64,000 nucleotides of DNA from an uncultured Bacteroidales bacterium (GTDB lineage: Bacteria > Bacteroidota > Bacteroidia > Bacteroidales > Bacteroidaceae). The notes below the pieces were generated by a model, which did not search any database, was not told the DNA's origin, and worked only from the letters and a program-made list of their open reading frames with translations. A program made the position numbers and the translations under genes. Location: positions 151,934 through 215,933 of the forward strand of contig CADCHQ010000003.1 of the NCBI GenBank assembly GCA_902801325.1. The letters run 5' to 3'. Of the stretch, positions 16,428-27,204 are shown piece by piece (position 1 is the stretch's first letter; each line of letters starts with the position of its first letter).

Positions 16428-17228
16428 CTAAGTCTTCGTCGCATATCCCCTTTGTCTTACTGCCTCGAACATGAGTATGGCCGCGGATACACTTACGTTC
16501 AGTGAATCCAAGCGTCCTAGCATGGGAATGCGGATGTGGGCATCGGCGGCTTCTCGCCATTGGTTGGTGAGTCCTGTCGATTCCGTTCCCATCACTAAAG
16601 CCGTAGGTCCGTCCATCGGTGTATTATAATACAATTCCGAGTCTTGCAACTGTGCGGTAAGTATCTGTATCTTATTTGCCTTGAGGAAGGCAATACACTC
16701 CTCCGATGTGCAAGCAGCTACGGGAACGGTGAATACAGCTCCAATGGACGAACGAATTAAGTTCGGATTGTAGAGGTCGGTTAATGGGTCGCAAACGATA
16801 ACAGCATCAACACCAGCCGCATCTGCCGAGCGCAAAACTGCGCCAAGGTTTCCTGGCTTCTCAACGCTTTCGAGGACGACGATGAGCGGAGACTCGGACT
16901 TGAGTCTGCTAGCGAGTTGCTCAAGCCCGTTCTCACGCACCTTTACTTCGGCTATAATACCTTCCGTAGTTCCACGATAGGCAACTTTCTCGTAGACCTC
17001 CTTGCTGAGCTCAAAGGTACGGCATTCGGGCAACGAAGCATCATTTAAGTCTAATAAGGAAGGACAAACGAAGAGTGTATCGACCTCATATCCTGCCTCT
17101 ATGCAATGCTGCAATTCGCGCAGTCCTTCCACGACAAAGAGTCCATGCTTCCTGCGCTCCGACGACTTTTGCTGGAGTTCGAGCAGCAGCCTGAGTTTAG
17201 GGTTCTTGGAACTTGTGATTAATTCCAT
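16428..17228 (-). CDS. TrmH/SpoU-family RNA methyltransferase (RlmB-like)
   Basis: A 266-residue SAM-dependent 2'-O-ribose methyltransferase. The N-terminal SpoU substrate-binding domain (~1-95; KNPKLRLLLELQQKSSERRK) is followed by the SPOUT knot domain. The latter carries the three family motifs NLGAVLRSADAAG, ALVMGTESTGL and IPMLGRLDSLNVSVSAAI. The target is 23S rRNA or tRNA and cannot be fixed from sequence alone. The gene starts 1 bp after the GH97 stop codon, so it is probably the second gene of that transcript. Confidence 0.92.
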   Translation of the reverse strand: MELITSSKNPKLRLLLELQQKSSERRKHGLFVVEGLRELQHCIEAGYEVDTLFVCPSLLDLNDASLPECRTFELSKEVYEKVAYRGTTEGIIAEVKVRENGLEQLASRLKSESPLIVVLESVEKPGNLGAVLRSADAAGVDAVIVCDPLTDLYNPNLIRSSIGAVFTVPVAACTSEECIAFLKANKIQILTAQLQDSELYYNTPMDGPTALVMGTESTGLTNQWREAADAHIRIPMLGRLDSLNVSVSAAILMFEAVRQRGYATKT

Positions 17229-17229
17229 T

Positions 17230-19260
17230 TCAATAAAGAACTATGCCACTTTCACCCGGAATCTGAGCCTTCAGCGTTCCACGCTTATCCATAGTCACCT
17301 GCTTCTCTCCATTTGCATCATCGAGCCATTTTACCTGCTTGCCAGCAAGCATCGGCACTTCAACATTCACCTGCAGGGGCTCTTTCTCTCCATTGAGGGC
17401 GCAAACATACCAATTATCACCACTTCGACGAGCCAAAACTATATACTTTCCGGGATAGCCATCGATGTAACGCGTCTCGTCCCAGCATGTGGGAACTTGA
17501 CGCATAAAGTCTATCTGGTACTTGGGTGTTATACTCTCGTCCAGATTCATAGGCGTAAGGGCAAAGTTTTGTCCGCTCGACTGGAAGGCAATAGCTGTTC
17601 CCAATTCGAAGACATCGCTTGTGCGACGGATGTTACCCTTGTTAGGCTCTTTATGAAGACGCTTTTGAAGAACTGTACCTCCGTATTCCATCGAGGCCAC
17701 CGTATTGCGGACGAAGGGATGCAATGTTGCGTGACGAGCTTCCATATCGCAGAAGCCCTGACTGAAATAAAGGTTCTCACTGGCAAGAACTGCTTCAGAG
17801 CTGCAGTAATTGGGATACATGCGCTCCCAACCTCTGGGCAGAGTACATCCGTGACAAATGACCTGAATGCCGTAATCATTGGCGTCAGACAGAAGTCCTT
17901 CGTATACGCGCATAGTCTCCTGCTTGTCACCAGCAAAGAAGTCAACCTTGATGCCTGCTACTCCATGTTTCTGAAGCCACTTCATCTCTTGTTTGCGGAC
18001 GATGGAGTTATGCATGCTCTGACGAGCACATTGGGGCGCATCGTTCCAAGCACCGTTCGAGTTATACCAAACCCAGGGACGAATGCCCTTTTGCTTGCAA
18101 TAGGCAAAGAGTTTCTCCATTCCCTCGCGTCCAATGTTCTGATACCAACCACCATCGATAAGGCAGCCTTCCCATCCGAGTGCAGCTGCGAGGTCGATGA
18201 ACTTTATTTGGTCGTCGTAATTGATACTTGGGTCTTGCCAAATAATCCAAGACCAAGTATTGCGCGAACCCTTGTAGTCGATGCTGGGTTCATAAAGAGG
18301 TTCAACAACGTCCCATGCTATCGTAGTCTCCACAATGGGTTTCAGCGTCTGTCCGATAGTAATAGTACGCCAAGGCGTAACTCCTGCCTGATCGGAGTTA
18401 GGCGAAACTTTGTCACTGGCCAGACCTATTTGTGCGCCTGTGCTACCAAAGCCATTATTCTCGCCCTCCATTGGGTAAGCAATGGTGAACAAACCGTCGG
18501 GAGTTGCATCACTTAAGTGACTGCCACAATAGTTGCTTGTTACGCCTGTCTCGGAAATAAGCACCCAACCCTTGTCTCCTTCGTGAAACAGGCAGGGGAA
18601 TGTCCATCCGTGACCATATTGGCTTCGAGTGGTGATGGGTTTGTCCCAAATGTAACCTTCCTCATAGCTCGGTTTGGTACGCATCCAACCAATCATTGGG
18701 TCGCTTTGCGGACAGATGAAAGCAGTTGCGTCTGTAGGAAAACGGAAACCTGAAGCTTCACTAGTGACAACGAGAGCCGAAGTCACACCAGTCTGAATAA
18801 ATTGATAGCGATAGGCTATGTTGTTGTTAAAAACGCGGAAGTCAACGAGCATCTGCACCCCGTGCCTCCTTGCATTGGGCAACGAGAAGATGGCATAATA
18901 CTCATTATATGATGTGTTAATTTTGCTTTGTTTGCCTTGGCGTAGGTCGTAAATTACGCTTTGGGGTTTTTCACTGCTTTTACTCTGCACAAGGGTAAGT
19001 TCCTTTGAGAAGTCGCCAACATTAGTTTGAACACCAAGAGGCGAATCAAGTATCATAGGCACATCAATGGTGGTAGGCGCAGCACCTTTCTTCTTGGCTT
19101 TCACAGAAGTGCGATAGCCAGCACTATAACTCAACTTGCCGTCTTCAAAACGAAGATCAACATAGGTCTTACCATCAGGTGAATAAATACGTGTTTCCTC
19201 AGCATGAAGGCTGAAAACGGAAGCACAAAGAATGAAAGTCAGTAATGCGATACGTTTCAT
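17230..19260 (-). CDS. GH97 glycoside hydrolase (retaining, alpha-galactosidase-like)
   Basis: A 676-residue secreted enzyme: signal peptide (MKRIALLTFILCASVFSLHA), N-terminal beta-supersandwich (~22-280), TIM barrel (~290-570) with DGGWYQNIGREGM, and a C-terminal beta domain. GIKVDFFAGD places an Asp (residue 440) where retaining GH97 alpha-galactosidases carry the nucleophile. Inverting alpha-glucosidases (SusB type) lack it, so alpha-galactosidase or a related retaining activity is the better guess. It lies next to the PL11 lyase gene; both may act on rhamnogalacturonan side chains. Confidence 0.92.
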   Translation of the reverse strand: MKRIALLTFILCASVFSLHAEETRIYSPDGKTYVDLRFEDGKLSYSAGYRTSVKAKKKGAAPTTIDVPMILDSPLGVQTNVGDFSKELTLVQSKSSEKPQSVIYDLRQGKQSKINTSYNEYYAIFSLPNARRHGVQMLVDFRVFNNNIAYRYQFIQTGVTSALVVTSEASGFRFPTDATAFICPQSDPMIGWMRTKPSYEEGYIWDKPITTRSQYGHGWTFPCLFHEGDKGWVLISETGVTSNYCGSHLSDATPDGLFTIAYPMEGENNGFGSTGAQIGLASDKVSPNSDQAGVTPWRTITIGQTLKPIVETTIAWDVVEPLYEPSIDYKGSRNTWSWIIWQDPSINYDDQIKFIDLAAALGWEGCLIDGGWYQNIGREGMEKLFAYCKQKGIRPWVWYNSNGAWNDAPQCARQSMHNSIVRKQEMKWLQKHGVAGIKVDFFAGDKQETMRVYEGLLSDANDYGIQVICHGCTLPRGWERMYPNYCSSEAVLASENLYFSQGFCDMEARHATLHPFVRNTVASMEYGGTVLQKRLHKEPNKGNIRRTSDVFELGTAIAFQSSGQNFALTPMNLDESITPKYQIDFMRQVPTCWDETRYIDGYPGKYIVLARRSGDNWYVCALNGEKEPLQVNVEVPMLAGKQVKWLDDANGEKQVTMDKRGTLKAQIPGESGIVLY

Positions 19261-19306
19261 AACTCTTCTATTTAATTTACATTTAACATTTTACATTTGA
19301 CATAAA

Positions 19307-21247
19307 TTAGAACTGCCAGCCTCTGAACAAGCGACCACTTCCCTTCAGTTCTGCGCCAAAATAGAATCCCACTTGGGTTGGTTGGTTATAAGCAACGTTT
19401 TGTGTTGTGATTGAATGACGATATACGGGGTCTTGAAGGAAGGTGTGGAAGCGATAAGGCGTAGGTATGGGCGAAACATAAATGCGTAAGTGCTCATTGT
19501 CTCGCGTTCTGACGATAACCTCTTCGCGCCAATCTCCCAAGATATCGCCTTGCAAACAGGGATTGCTCTTGGTCCCGTTGTTAAACGAACAATCTTGCAT
19601 TGTCATTATGGGCTGACAACGACGTTCTTCAGGAATATATTTGGAAACCGTTTCATGGTCAAGCATTTCACGCAATAAATCACCATCCCACCAAACAGCC
19701 ATATTTACGGGGAGGCGTTGAAGACTGTCCACAACCTCGCCTTTAATGTTTCGAATGCCTCCACTTCTACTGCTCCACATCTCAAGACCTGGGTTCGTAG
19801 GGTCTACGTCTGCTGCCATACAGCGACCGACATCAGTATTGTCGGGCAATTGAAAAATCACTTTTCCAGTCGCAGCATCGCGAAAGTCACTTCCATCGCG
19901 CTTGTTCTCATGACAATCCCAAACCTGTAGCCTGTCATCGAGTGGGAAGAAGGATGTCAAATGCATAGCATCTCCGTGTCCAAATCCCGTAGAGTAAAGT
20001 CCTTTGCCATTGTCGTCAATAGCCATCGAACCATAGGTGATTTCATCCCGACCATCTCCGTCGACATCGGCTACACGTAAGTTGTGATTACCCTGACCGG
20101 CATACATTCGTCCTTCCTTATTTGAGTCAAACACCCATCGCTGGCGCAACTCTTTACCATCGAAATCCCATGCGGCGAGCACTGTTCTTGTATAATAGCC
20201 TCGACACATAACGGCACTTGCATGAATGCCATCGAGATAGGCAACACATGCCAAATAGCGTTCGGAACGATTGGCATAATTGTCTCCCCAATCTTGCATT
20301 TTTCCGCGCTCGGGAACATAGTCAACCGTATGTATGGCTTTTCCAGTTGTTCCTTCAAACACAGTAAGATATTCGGGACCTTTGAATATAAATCCGCCTC
20401 GTGCCGTCCTTCGGGGCATATTGGGCCACCCTGGACCTCGAAATTGTTCGTTCGGATTTCCGTTGGCTTGGTAATCGTTTTCATCAAGTTGTCGAACATG
20501 ATTGGCCGTTGGGTCACCTATGACTTTCCCTGTTCCGTCAACAGTTCCGTCGCCTGTCTTGCAAATCATTTCGGCACGTCCATCACCATCGAAGTCATAA
20601 ACCATGAACTGGGTATAATGAGCTCCGCTTCTAATGTTTCTTCCCATATCGATTCGCCATAACTTCTTTCCGTCAAGTTTATAAGCATCGATGAAGGTAT
20701 TGTTGGTGATTCCCGATTGAGAATTGTCTTTCGAGTTCGAAGGTTCCCATTTTAATATAATCTCATATTGTCCGTCGCCATCAAGGTCGGCCATTGATGC
20801 ATCACTGGCTGTGTATCGGACCTCACGCCCATCCACATCCTTGTAACCCATTGGCCGATGTAAAGGAATATCAATATATCCGACAGACGCATTTGCGGGC
20901 AACACCCACTCTCCTTCGCCTTCCTTAATCGGCCATACTGGTGCCTTTGCTTTTACCTTATATTTAGCGCGCTTGGACGAAGGATTATAATCCATGAAAT
21001 AAGTACCATGATCGCGCATGACGTTGGCAATCTTCTTGCCATTTCTATATACTTCGAAGTACGTGTCTATTCGGTCGCTTGCAAGATATCGCCAAGATAC
21101 CATCACGCTGTCAGGCGAAGTTTGAACGGCAACGACACCTCGATCGAGACGTTCCATCTGAATGTTTTCATAGTCGTATCGTGCCTGTGAAAAAGCATTG
21201 ATTGTAAACAAACCTATAAGGAAAGATAGGGAGAGAAGTCTTTTCAT
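19307..21247 (-). CDS. Rhamnogalacturonan lyase, polysaccharide lyase family 11
   Basis: A 646-residue secreted enzyme (YesW/YesX type) that cleaves the RG-I backbone by beta-elimination. The signal peptide is MKRLLSLSFLIGLFTINAFS. An N-terminal fibronectin-like part (VQTSPDSVMVSWRYLASD) is followed by an eight-bladed propeller with repeated calcium-binding loops such as ADLDGDGQYE, YDFDGDGRAE and ADVDGDGRDE. The ATG at 21247 is chosen for the signal peptide. TATCTTTG at 21279-21286 is the promoter. Its unsaturated products are the substrates of the GH105 enzyme at 6092-8407. It is divergent from the TonB receptor gene. Confidence 0.94.
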   Translation of the reverse strand: MKRLLSLSFLIGLFTINAFSQARYDYENIQMERLDRGVVAVQTSPDSVMVSWRYLASDRIDTYFEVYRNGKKIANVMRDHGTYFMDYNPSSKRAKYKVKAKAPVWPIKEGEGEWVLPANASVGYIDIPLHRPMGYKDVDGREVRYTASDASMADLDGDGQYEIILKWEPSNSKDNSQSGITNNTFIDAYKLDGKKLWRIDMGRNIRSGAHYTQFMVYDFDGDGRAEMICKTGDGTVDGTGKVIGDPTANHVRQLDENDYQANGNPNEQFRGPGWPNMPRRTARGGFIFKGPEYLTVFEGTTGKAIHTVDYVPERGKMQDWGDNYANRSERYLACVAYLDGIHASAVMCRGYYTRTVLAAWDFDGKELRQRWVFDSNKEGRMYAGQGNHNLRVADVDGDGRDEITYGSMAIDDNGKGLYSTGFGHGDAMHLTSFFPLDDRLQVWDCHENKRDGSDFRDAATGKVIFQLPDNTDVGRCMAADVDPTNPGLEMWSSRSGGIRNIKGEVVDSLQRLPVNMAVWWDGDLLREMLDHETVSKYIPEERRCQPIMTMQDCSFNNGTKSNPCLQGDILGDWREEVIVRTRDNEHLRIYVSPIPTPYRFHTFLQDPVYRHSITTQNVAYNQPTQVGFYFGAELKGSGRLFRGWQF

Positions 21248-21381
21248 CTTTGTATTAATAGAAATTAGATAAGTCGTACAAAGATACATAATAATTCCAT
21301 AATTCATTATTCATTATTCATATTTTTTTGTATCTTTGCGTTCCGAAAGCGAAAAGATAGACTTTCTATTCATTAATAAAT

Positions 21382-23421
21382 ATGCACAACAAACAGAAAA
21401 AAAGCTGTGGTTCTATTGTTTGGAAACAATTCTCCAACAAAGGATGGTGCGCTTTTGCTTCGTTGCGCCTTCAGGTTTGCATAGGTGTCTTGTCAGCCGC
21501 AACACTGACTTCCGTTACCCCTGTCCAAGCCGAAGATACCCGTTCGGAGCAAAAGAGTATTGATACCGAGGGAGAAACATTAAATGAAATTCAGGTTTCC
21601 GGAACCATGTCGCCGCTGACCTTATTACAGTCGGCAAGAATCGTTAGTGTGCTCTCGCGGGAAGATATTCAAGCGTCGGGGGTGCAGAGTGTCAACGACC
21701 TACTGAAATTAGCCTCGGGCGTCGATGTCCGTCAGCGTGGAGGCTTTGGTATTCAGACGGACATTAGCCTTGACGGAGGTACATTCGAACAGCTTACCCT
21801 TCTTCTTAATGGTGTAAACATAAGCAATCCACAAACAGGTCATCTTTCGGCAGACTTACCCATAAGCCTGGCAGACATCGAACGGATAGAAATCCTATCA
21901 GGAGCTTCGAGTCGTGTCTATGGTGGTTCGGCCTTTGGTGGGTGCATTAATATTGTCACGCATAAAGACGAGCAGTCAAACCTTAATGTTGGTGCTGATG
22001 GTGGCATGCATGCAACCATTCAAGGTGATGCGAGAATAGCATTAAAGACCGGTTCTGTGGGCAATCGACTTAGTATGGGCGGAGGCAGAAGTAGTGGCGG
22101 AACAGATAACAGTGACTGGCGGAAAATGCAGCTCTTTTATCAAGGTGATGTTTCGCACGAACAATTCAACCTCAACTGGCAATTCGGATTCTCAAAGAAG
22201 AACTATGGGGCAAACACCTTCTATTCGGCATCCTATCCCAATCAGTACGAGAGAAATGAGCGCTATTCCATCAGTGTGGGGGCTGAAACGAAAGGACGCC
22301 TCCATTTCACACCATCGGTTTATTGGAATCGGAACTACGACAACTTTGAATTGGTCAAAGGCGAACGCTTTGGCGAGAACTTCCATCAGGTAGATGTCTA
22401 TGGCTTGCGCCTGGCTGGACACATCGCCTGGAAACTGGGAACCACTGCAATGGGTGCAGAAGTCCGTAACGAAGGTATCCTCTCAACGAATCTCGGGCGT
22501 CCTCTGGAAGATGGTGAAATGGTTAAAGTTCGTGGAGAGAAGGAGATAAAGTATGACCATAAAGATAATCGCACGAACGTGTCCTATAATTTCGAGCACA
22601 ACCTTTTATTTGATCATTGGACGTTGAGCGCAGGTGTGATTGCCAACATGAATACGTCTGTCGATCATCGTTTCCGCCTCTATCCCGGAATTGATATCGC
22701 TTATCGGCCAACCACCAATTGGAAGATATATGCCTCGTACAGCAAGGGCTTCCGTCTTCCAACATTTACAGACCTTTATTATAAGTCCCCAACATTAAAC
22801 GGAAACGTGGGTTTGCGACCAGAGGAAAATCGTTCCACTCAGTTGGGCGTGCAATACCGTTGCGAAGGCATATGCGCAACCCTGCGCGCATTCTATCATC
22901 GAGGCCACGGGATGATTGACTGGGTCATGTATTCTGCTGACGACATCTATCATTCTACATCATTTGATCTCGATAACCTAGGCGTTCAAGCAGAAGGGAA
23001 AATAGACTTTACTAAACTCTTGAATAAAGATATCTATCTTCGTTCATTATCAATTGGTTATACATATATTCATCAGTATCGTCACGACGATATTCAAATA
23101 TTTCGTAGCAACTATGCCTTGGAGTATCTGCGCCATAAGTTCACGGCTTCACTTCACCATAAAGTTGTCTCTCGATTATCGGCTACTTGGTTTTTACGAT
23201 GGCAAGATAGAATGGGCGGATATGTGGATGCACAATCGAAGCAACTTGTCTCTTACGCCCCATATGCAACCCTTGATTTGAAGATTCAATGGGATGAGCC
23301 TAAATGGACTATTTATGTTCAAGCTACGAACCTAACCAACAAACGATATTATGATTTGGGTAATGTTCGTCAGCCTGGGTTCTGGGTGCTGGCGGGAGCA
23401 AGGGTAAAGTTGAACCTATAG
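21382..23421 (+). CDS. TonB-dependent outer-membrane receptor (BtuB-like)
   Basis: A 679-residue protein. The long N-terminal leader has a basic Cys/Trp segment (WKQFSNKGWCAFASL) before the hydrophobic core, a style common in Bacteroidales receptors; cleavage is near VQA-E. A TonB box-like stretch (TLNEIQVSG) is followed by the plug domain (~70-180; GVQSVNDLLKLASGVDVRQRGG, RIEILSGASSRVYGG). The beta barrel ends in the terminal strand GFWVLAGARVKLNL. The overall size suggests a vitamin B12 or siderophore-type receptor rather than SusC. The 44-nt leader has no room for a cobalamin riboswitch. The 3' end overlaps the opposing glycosyltransferase gene by 52 bp. Confidence 0.88.
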   Translation: MHNKQKKSCGSIVWKQFSNKGWCAFASLRLQVCIGVLSAATLTSVTPVQAEDTRSEQKSIDTEGETLNEIQVSGTMSPLTLLQSARIVSVLSREDIQASGVQSVNDLLKLASGVDVRQRGGFGIQTDISLDGGTFEQLTLLLNGVNISNPQTGHLSADLPISLADIERIEILSGASSRVYGGSAFGGCINIVTHKDEQSNLNVGADGGMHATIQGDARIALKTGSVGNRLSMGGGRSSGGTDNSDWRKMQLFYQGDVSHEQFNLNWQFGFSKKNYGANTFYSASYPNQYERNERYSISVGAETKGRLHFTPSVYWNRNYDNFELVKGERFGENFHQVDVYGLRLAGHIAWKLGTTAMGAEVRNEGILSTNLGRPLEDGEMVKVRGEKEIKYDHKDNRTNVSYNFEHNLLFDHWTLSAGVIANMNTSVDHRFRLYPGIDIAYRPTTNWKIYASYSKGFRLPTFTDLYYKSPTLNGNVGLRPEENRSTQLGVQYRCEGICATLRAFYHRGHGMIDWVMYSADDIYHSTSFDLDNLGVQAEGKIDFTKLLNKDIYLRSLSIGYTYIHQYRHDDIQIFRSNYALEYLRHKFTASLHHKVVSRLSATWFLRWQDRMGGYVDAQSKQLVSYAPYATLDLKIQWDEPKWTIYVQATNLTNKRYYDLGNVRQPGFWVLAGARVKLNL

Positions 23422-24302
23422 TGCTTACAGAACTGCAGAGCAACGCGCCATGCTCCGCGTCCTCCCATGCGCGTGTAGCAAGTAAGGATGCAAGACAAAG
23501 CGCTCGTAATCCACGATGCAGACAGGCTTATTTTGCTTTCGTTTGCACCTTCGTGCAAAAGTATTCCGTTGAGAATCGCTAAGCGAAAACGAAGAGCTCG
23601 ACGACTGTCGGCATCGTTGATTTCAGCGGCCACAATGCGGATAGCCTGTTCGCGAGCCGGCAATCGGCTAGACATGGAAGGCCCCGTGAGACTGTCAGAG
23701 TGCTGATGTAAAAGGTGGTAAGCGCGCTCGGGCAAGAAAGTGACTCGAGGACAATGAAGTAAAAGGCGTATGCCCAACTCCCAGTCTTGCCAAACCTGCA
23801 GGCGTGAATCCCATCCTCCGATTTTGCGCAAGAAGTCGGTGCGGAGAAGCATGCCTTGGGTGTTGAAGGTGGAGGACAATATCTGACTGGCAACAAACGT
23901 TGACGCAACGAAACTGCGCTTTTTTACTCGCCCATCAATTACAAGATTCGTTGGGAAAACTATCAAGTCGCAGTTCGTCGTAGCATGAGGCATCAGTTCT
24001 CCTAAAAAGGAAGGAGTGAACTCATCGTCACAATCAAAGAAGTAAATCCATTCGGTCTGGCATTGAGCAAGTCCTAGGTTTCGAGCATTATTTGCACCAG
24101 TGTTAGGTTCTTGCAAAACGCGAACGAACATGGGTGCATCTTGTGCATAAGCACGACACTGGGCAAGTGAGGAGTCTGACGAGCCATTGTCGACCAACAA
24201 CACCTCAAGATCCTCGTAATCGACAGCTGAAAGACTGCGAAAAAGGCGAGGCAGGTATGAGGCGCGATTGCGTATGGGTATGACAATGGTTACTGATGCC
24301 AT
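23370..24302 (-). CDS. Glycosyltransferase family 2
   Basis: A 310-residue GT-A glycosyltransferase with [16 protein letters not shown] at the N-terminus and DCDD (residues 90-93) as the nucleotide/metal-binding DXD. It adds a sugar to a lipid-linked or protein-linked glycan on the cytoplasmic side. It is the last gene of the 27602-23370 operon and overlaps the previous gene by 13 bp. Its final 17 codons run antisense to the end of the TonB receptor gene. Confidence 0.9.
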   Translation of the reverse strand: MASVTIVIPIRNRASYLPRLFRSLSAVDYEDLEVLLVDNGSSDSSLAQCRAYAQDAPMFVRVLQEPNTGANNARNLGLAQCQTEWIYFFDCDDEFTPSFLGELMPHATTNCDLIVFPTNLVIDGRVKKRSFVASTFVASQILSSTFNTQGMLLRTDFLRKIGGWDSRLQVWQDWELGIRLLLHCPRVTFLPERAYHLLHQHSDSLTGPSMSSRLPAREQAIRIVAAEINDADSRRALRFRLAILNGILLHEGANESKISLSASWITSALSCILTCYTRMGGRGAWRVALQFCKHYRFNFTLAPASTQNPG

Positions 24303-25045
24303 GTTCTAATGTATTTAATGCCTGAATGAAAGTGGCGAAAGAGATCTAATGGATTAGTGTGTAAGCGCAAAGCTATCCCAAGTGATTCCCGCAACGCTCG
24401 CATGTAAGCATACAAGACTCCGTGAGTGTAGGTCCAGACTGCCGCTTTAGAACGAAGTGTCATAGGATTGGTTATTTGTTGGCCTGTTGATTGCCGTTCT
24501 GTTTCGCAGACACTTATAGGCAAATAAATTGTATTCAATCCTTTCTTACTGGCTTCGTGAATGAATATAGTCTCTTCTCCTGAATTAAGGAATGGAGAAC
24601 CTAATCCAAAACGCTCATCAAATCGAAGTTCCCCTATGCGTTCGCGTCGCATAGCCAATTCAACTGAAGAAACATATTGAGGTGGATATGCTTTCTTTAA
24701 CCCTCGTGCCTGGAACTGGATAATGTCGGCATAAGGATGAGATTGAAAAGCGTTTAATATCGCATCAAAGTCGGCAACGGTCCATCGTTCGTCATCATCG
24801 CAAATCTTTATGATATCAGCAGTTGCTTTATTAAGCGCATGATTGCGATTGCGGCTAAGTCCAAGACCATTCAATAGTGTAACTTCCACATCATTGCGTT
24901 CTGCAATCCAAGAAGGAATTACAGGCATTTCACCCGTATATTGCCACGAAATGATGTATGATACATCCTGGCGTTGTGGCAAAAGATGGTCATGCAATTG
25001 CTGAATGCCCTCATCTATCGTGCAAATAAGCAGTTGAAGGGTCAT
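24290..25045 (-). CDS. Glycosyltransferase family 2
   Basis: A 251-residue GT-A enzyme. [29 protein letters not shown] contains the conserved Asn/Arg helix and the CDDD metal-binding motif (82-85). The donor and acceptor cannot be told. Its ATG overlaps the stop of the aminotransferase fusion gene (ATGA), implying translational coupling. The C-terminal ~60 residues are Arg/His-rich and probably lie against the membrane. Confidence 0.88.
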   Translation of the reverse strand: MTLQLLICTIDEGIQQLHDHLLPQRQDVSYIISWQYTGEMPVIPSWIAERNDVEVTLLNGLGLSRNRNHALNKATADIIKICDDDERWTVADFDAILNAFQSHPYADIIQFQARGLKKAYPPQYVSSVELAMRRERIGELRFDERFGLGSPFLNSGEETIFIHEASKKGLNTIYLPISVCETERQSTGQQITNPMTLRSKAAVWTYTHGVLYAYMRALRESLGIALRLHTNPLDLFRHFHSGIKYIRTWHQ

Positions 25046-27204
25046 AGATCGACATTAAATTCGTTGATGACAGTAATGATGCGTTGCACTTGGGCATCGG
25101 AAAGCAAAGGACTAATGGGGAGTGAGAGAATTTCCCGATGGATGCGTTCGGTAATGGGCAATCGACGCTCATTCCACTCTGCGAATGCCTTCTGCCGATG
25201 TGGCGGTATGGGATAATGTATGAGCGTATTTATACCCTTTGCACGTAGGGATTTCTGCAATTGATCGCGAGCCGGACAACGAACTGGATAGACGTAATAG
25301 ACGTGCTCTTGTGGATCATCCGGCATCTGCGGAAGCGTAATGAGAGGATTCTGTATACCTTTATTATATAAGTCTGCAATCTCACGTCTGCGAGCATTAT
25401 CCTTATCGAGTCGAGGCAATTTGACGCTAAGCGCAGCTGCTTGAATCTCGTCAGTTCGACTGTTCATTCCTTTGTAATCGTTGACGTATTTCTCAGCCGA
25501 ACCATAGTTGCCCATCATTCGAACTACATTTGCCAATTCATCATCGTCTGTAGTTACACATCCTGCATCGCCTAATGCCCCAATATTCTTACCTGGATAG
25601 AAGCTAAAGCCCGCAGCCTCGCCAAGATGACCAGCTCGCTGCCCATGATAATATGCACCATGAGCTTGTGCTGCATCTTCAATAACCTTAAGTCCATTTC
25701 CTTTTGCCCACTGCATGATGGAATCCATATCACAAACTCTACCATAGAGGTGAACAGACATAATGGCTCGTGTTCGTGGAGTTAGGAGTGATTTCATCTG
25801 TTCCACATCAATAAGGTAGCTTTGCAAAGATGGTTCACATAGAACAGGTGTTAGGCTAGCCTCTTTGATGGCCAGTATAGTGGCAATAAATGTGTTTGCT
25901 GGTACTATTACCTCATCGCCATCTTGCCATTCATTCAGAGACTTATAAGCACGAAGAATAAGTGTGAGTGCATCCATTCCGTTACCAACAAGCACGCAAT
26001 GACGCGTTCCACAATAGTTGGCAAATTCTTTTTCAAATGCAGTCGTGCGTTCTCCTTTTAAATACCATCCGCTACGAACTACATCCTCGATTTCTCGCGA
26101 AAGTTCAGGTTCAAAGCTTTCATTGATGGCTTTTAATTCAAGGAAAGGAATCAAGGAGGAATCTTCAACATGTTTTGATTGTTCGGCCAATCTATTTATA
26201 GCATCTCTTGTGAGGTCGACCATATATGAATCGTAGCAAACCCCTCGTCCTCCGAATCCTTCTTTTTGGAAGATAAGTCCTGTGTTTAGCACTTTTCCTC
26301 CTTGTTCTGTAGATATACCGAAATCAAAGAACTCCATTTGGTGGAATCTTTCGGTAATCAAATGACGGAATAGAAGGTCAAGAGCACCATATTCGCGTCC
26401 TTCTTCACCTGACGCTATGTACTGCACGTGTACAACTTGCGAGGTAATGAACAATACACATCCTGCAGTGATTCGTTGTTCATGCTTGACGAGAAACACT
26501 TTGATTTCGCGAGGAAAACGATCTATGAGCAAAGCAATTTCATCCTCTGAATGTACAGGCTTTACACCATGATGTTTTGTCAGGACATCCGTTAGAAGCT
26601 GCCAATACTCATGTAATGTTGCACGGTCTCCTTCGGTAAGTCGTTCGATATAGAACCCATTGTCGAGTGCTTTTCTTGCCTTTCTGCGACGCAAGGTTTG
26701 CATACGTAGTTGATTTCGTAAAGAAATGACGCTACTAACAGAACGGGAAATCATTCGAGCATTTGCACGAAAGAGTGCATACAGGTCTTCTTGCGTAGGA
26801 TAAGGACTATAAATATATGGAACAGGTTTGTAAACCAATGAGGTTGCCTGTAACATATCACGATAATACTGCATCAAAGTCTGAAGCATCGCGAGTACTT
26901 CTTGTTGCGTAACTTCTGGTAAAGTAATCAAACCTCCGTAAGTAAGACCTTGATGTGAATATACGGTATGCTCCGACTCATTCCAGTTGGCTGGGAAAAT
27001 AGCTTTTAATCCGTCACTGCCCTCTGGTGGATTTACCTTTCCACTTGTTATCTCACCCTCATAAATAAGTACCGAGCAATCAAAAAACCGATCGGCATGA
27101 TAGTCCATAAAATCACGTTTAAACAGGAATGTACCATTCTTTGAGCGTTGTACAAATCCATCCCACGTTTTCTTATAATTAACTGAATATGGAACTATAA
27201 TCAT
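25042..27204 (-). CDS. FemAB-like/GNAT acyltransferase fused to DegT-family sugar aminotransferase
   Basis: A 720-residue fusion. Residues ~1-345 match the FemAB/GNAT group ([38 protein letters not shown]), which transfers acyl or aminoacyl groups. Residues ~355-720 are a DegT/DnrJ/EryC1 PLP aminotransferase with the cofactor lysine at 539 ([14 protein letters not shown]). Next to a 3,4-ketoisomerase (27201-27602) this fits an FdtA-FdtB-FdtC style route: 3-keto sugar, 3-amino sugar, N-acylated 3-amino-3,6-dideoxyhexose. The acylating module here is FemAB-like instead of a hexapeptide acetyltransferase. It overlaps its neighbours by ATGA on both sides. Confidence 0.88.
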   Translation of the reverse strand: MIIVPYSVNYKKTWDGFVQRSKNGTFLFKRDFMDYHADRFFDCSVLIYEGEITSGKVNPPEGSDGLKAIFPANWNESEHTVYSHQGLTYGGLITLPEVTQQEVLAMLQTLMQYYRDMLQATSLVYKPVPYIYSPYPTQEDLYALFRANARMISRSVSSVISLRNQLRMQTLRRRKARKALDNGFYIERLTEGDRATLHEYWQLLTDVLTKHHGVKPVHSEDEIALLIDRFPREIKVFLVKHEQRITAGCVLFITSQVVHVQYIASGEEGREYGALDLLFRHLITERFHQMEFFDFGISTEQGGKVLNTGLIFQKEGFGGRGVCYDSYMVDLTRDAINRLAEQSKHVEDSSLIPFLELKAINESFEPELSREIEDVVRSGWYLKGERTTAFEKEFANYCGTRHCVLVGNGMDALTLILRAYKSLNEWQDGDEVIVPANTFIATILAIKEASLTPVLCEPSLQSYLIDVEQMKSLLTPRTRAIMSVHLYGRVCDMDSIMQWAKGNGLKVIEDAAQAHGAYYHGQRAGHLGEAAGFSFYPGKNIGALGDAGCVTTDDDELANVVRMMGNYGSAEKYVNDYKGMNSRTDEIQAAALSVKLPRLDKDNARRREIADLYNKGIQNPLITLPQMPDDPQEHVYYVYPVRCPARDQLQKSLRAKGINTLIHYPIPPHRQKAFAEWNERRLPITERIHREILSLPISPLLSDAQVQRIITVINEFNVDL

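Noticed and set aside
17002..18516. 504-codon plus-strand frame across the SpoU and GH97 genes
   Set aside because: It spans two well-supported minus-strand genes, and its composition is that of a shadow frame.
21339..21381. Cobalamin riboswitch before the BtuB-like receptor
   Set aside because: Only about 44 nt lie between the -7 box and the ATG, far too short for a B12 aptamer, and no B12-box sequence is visible.
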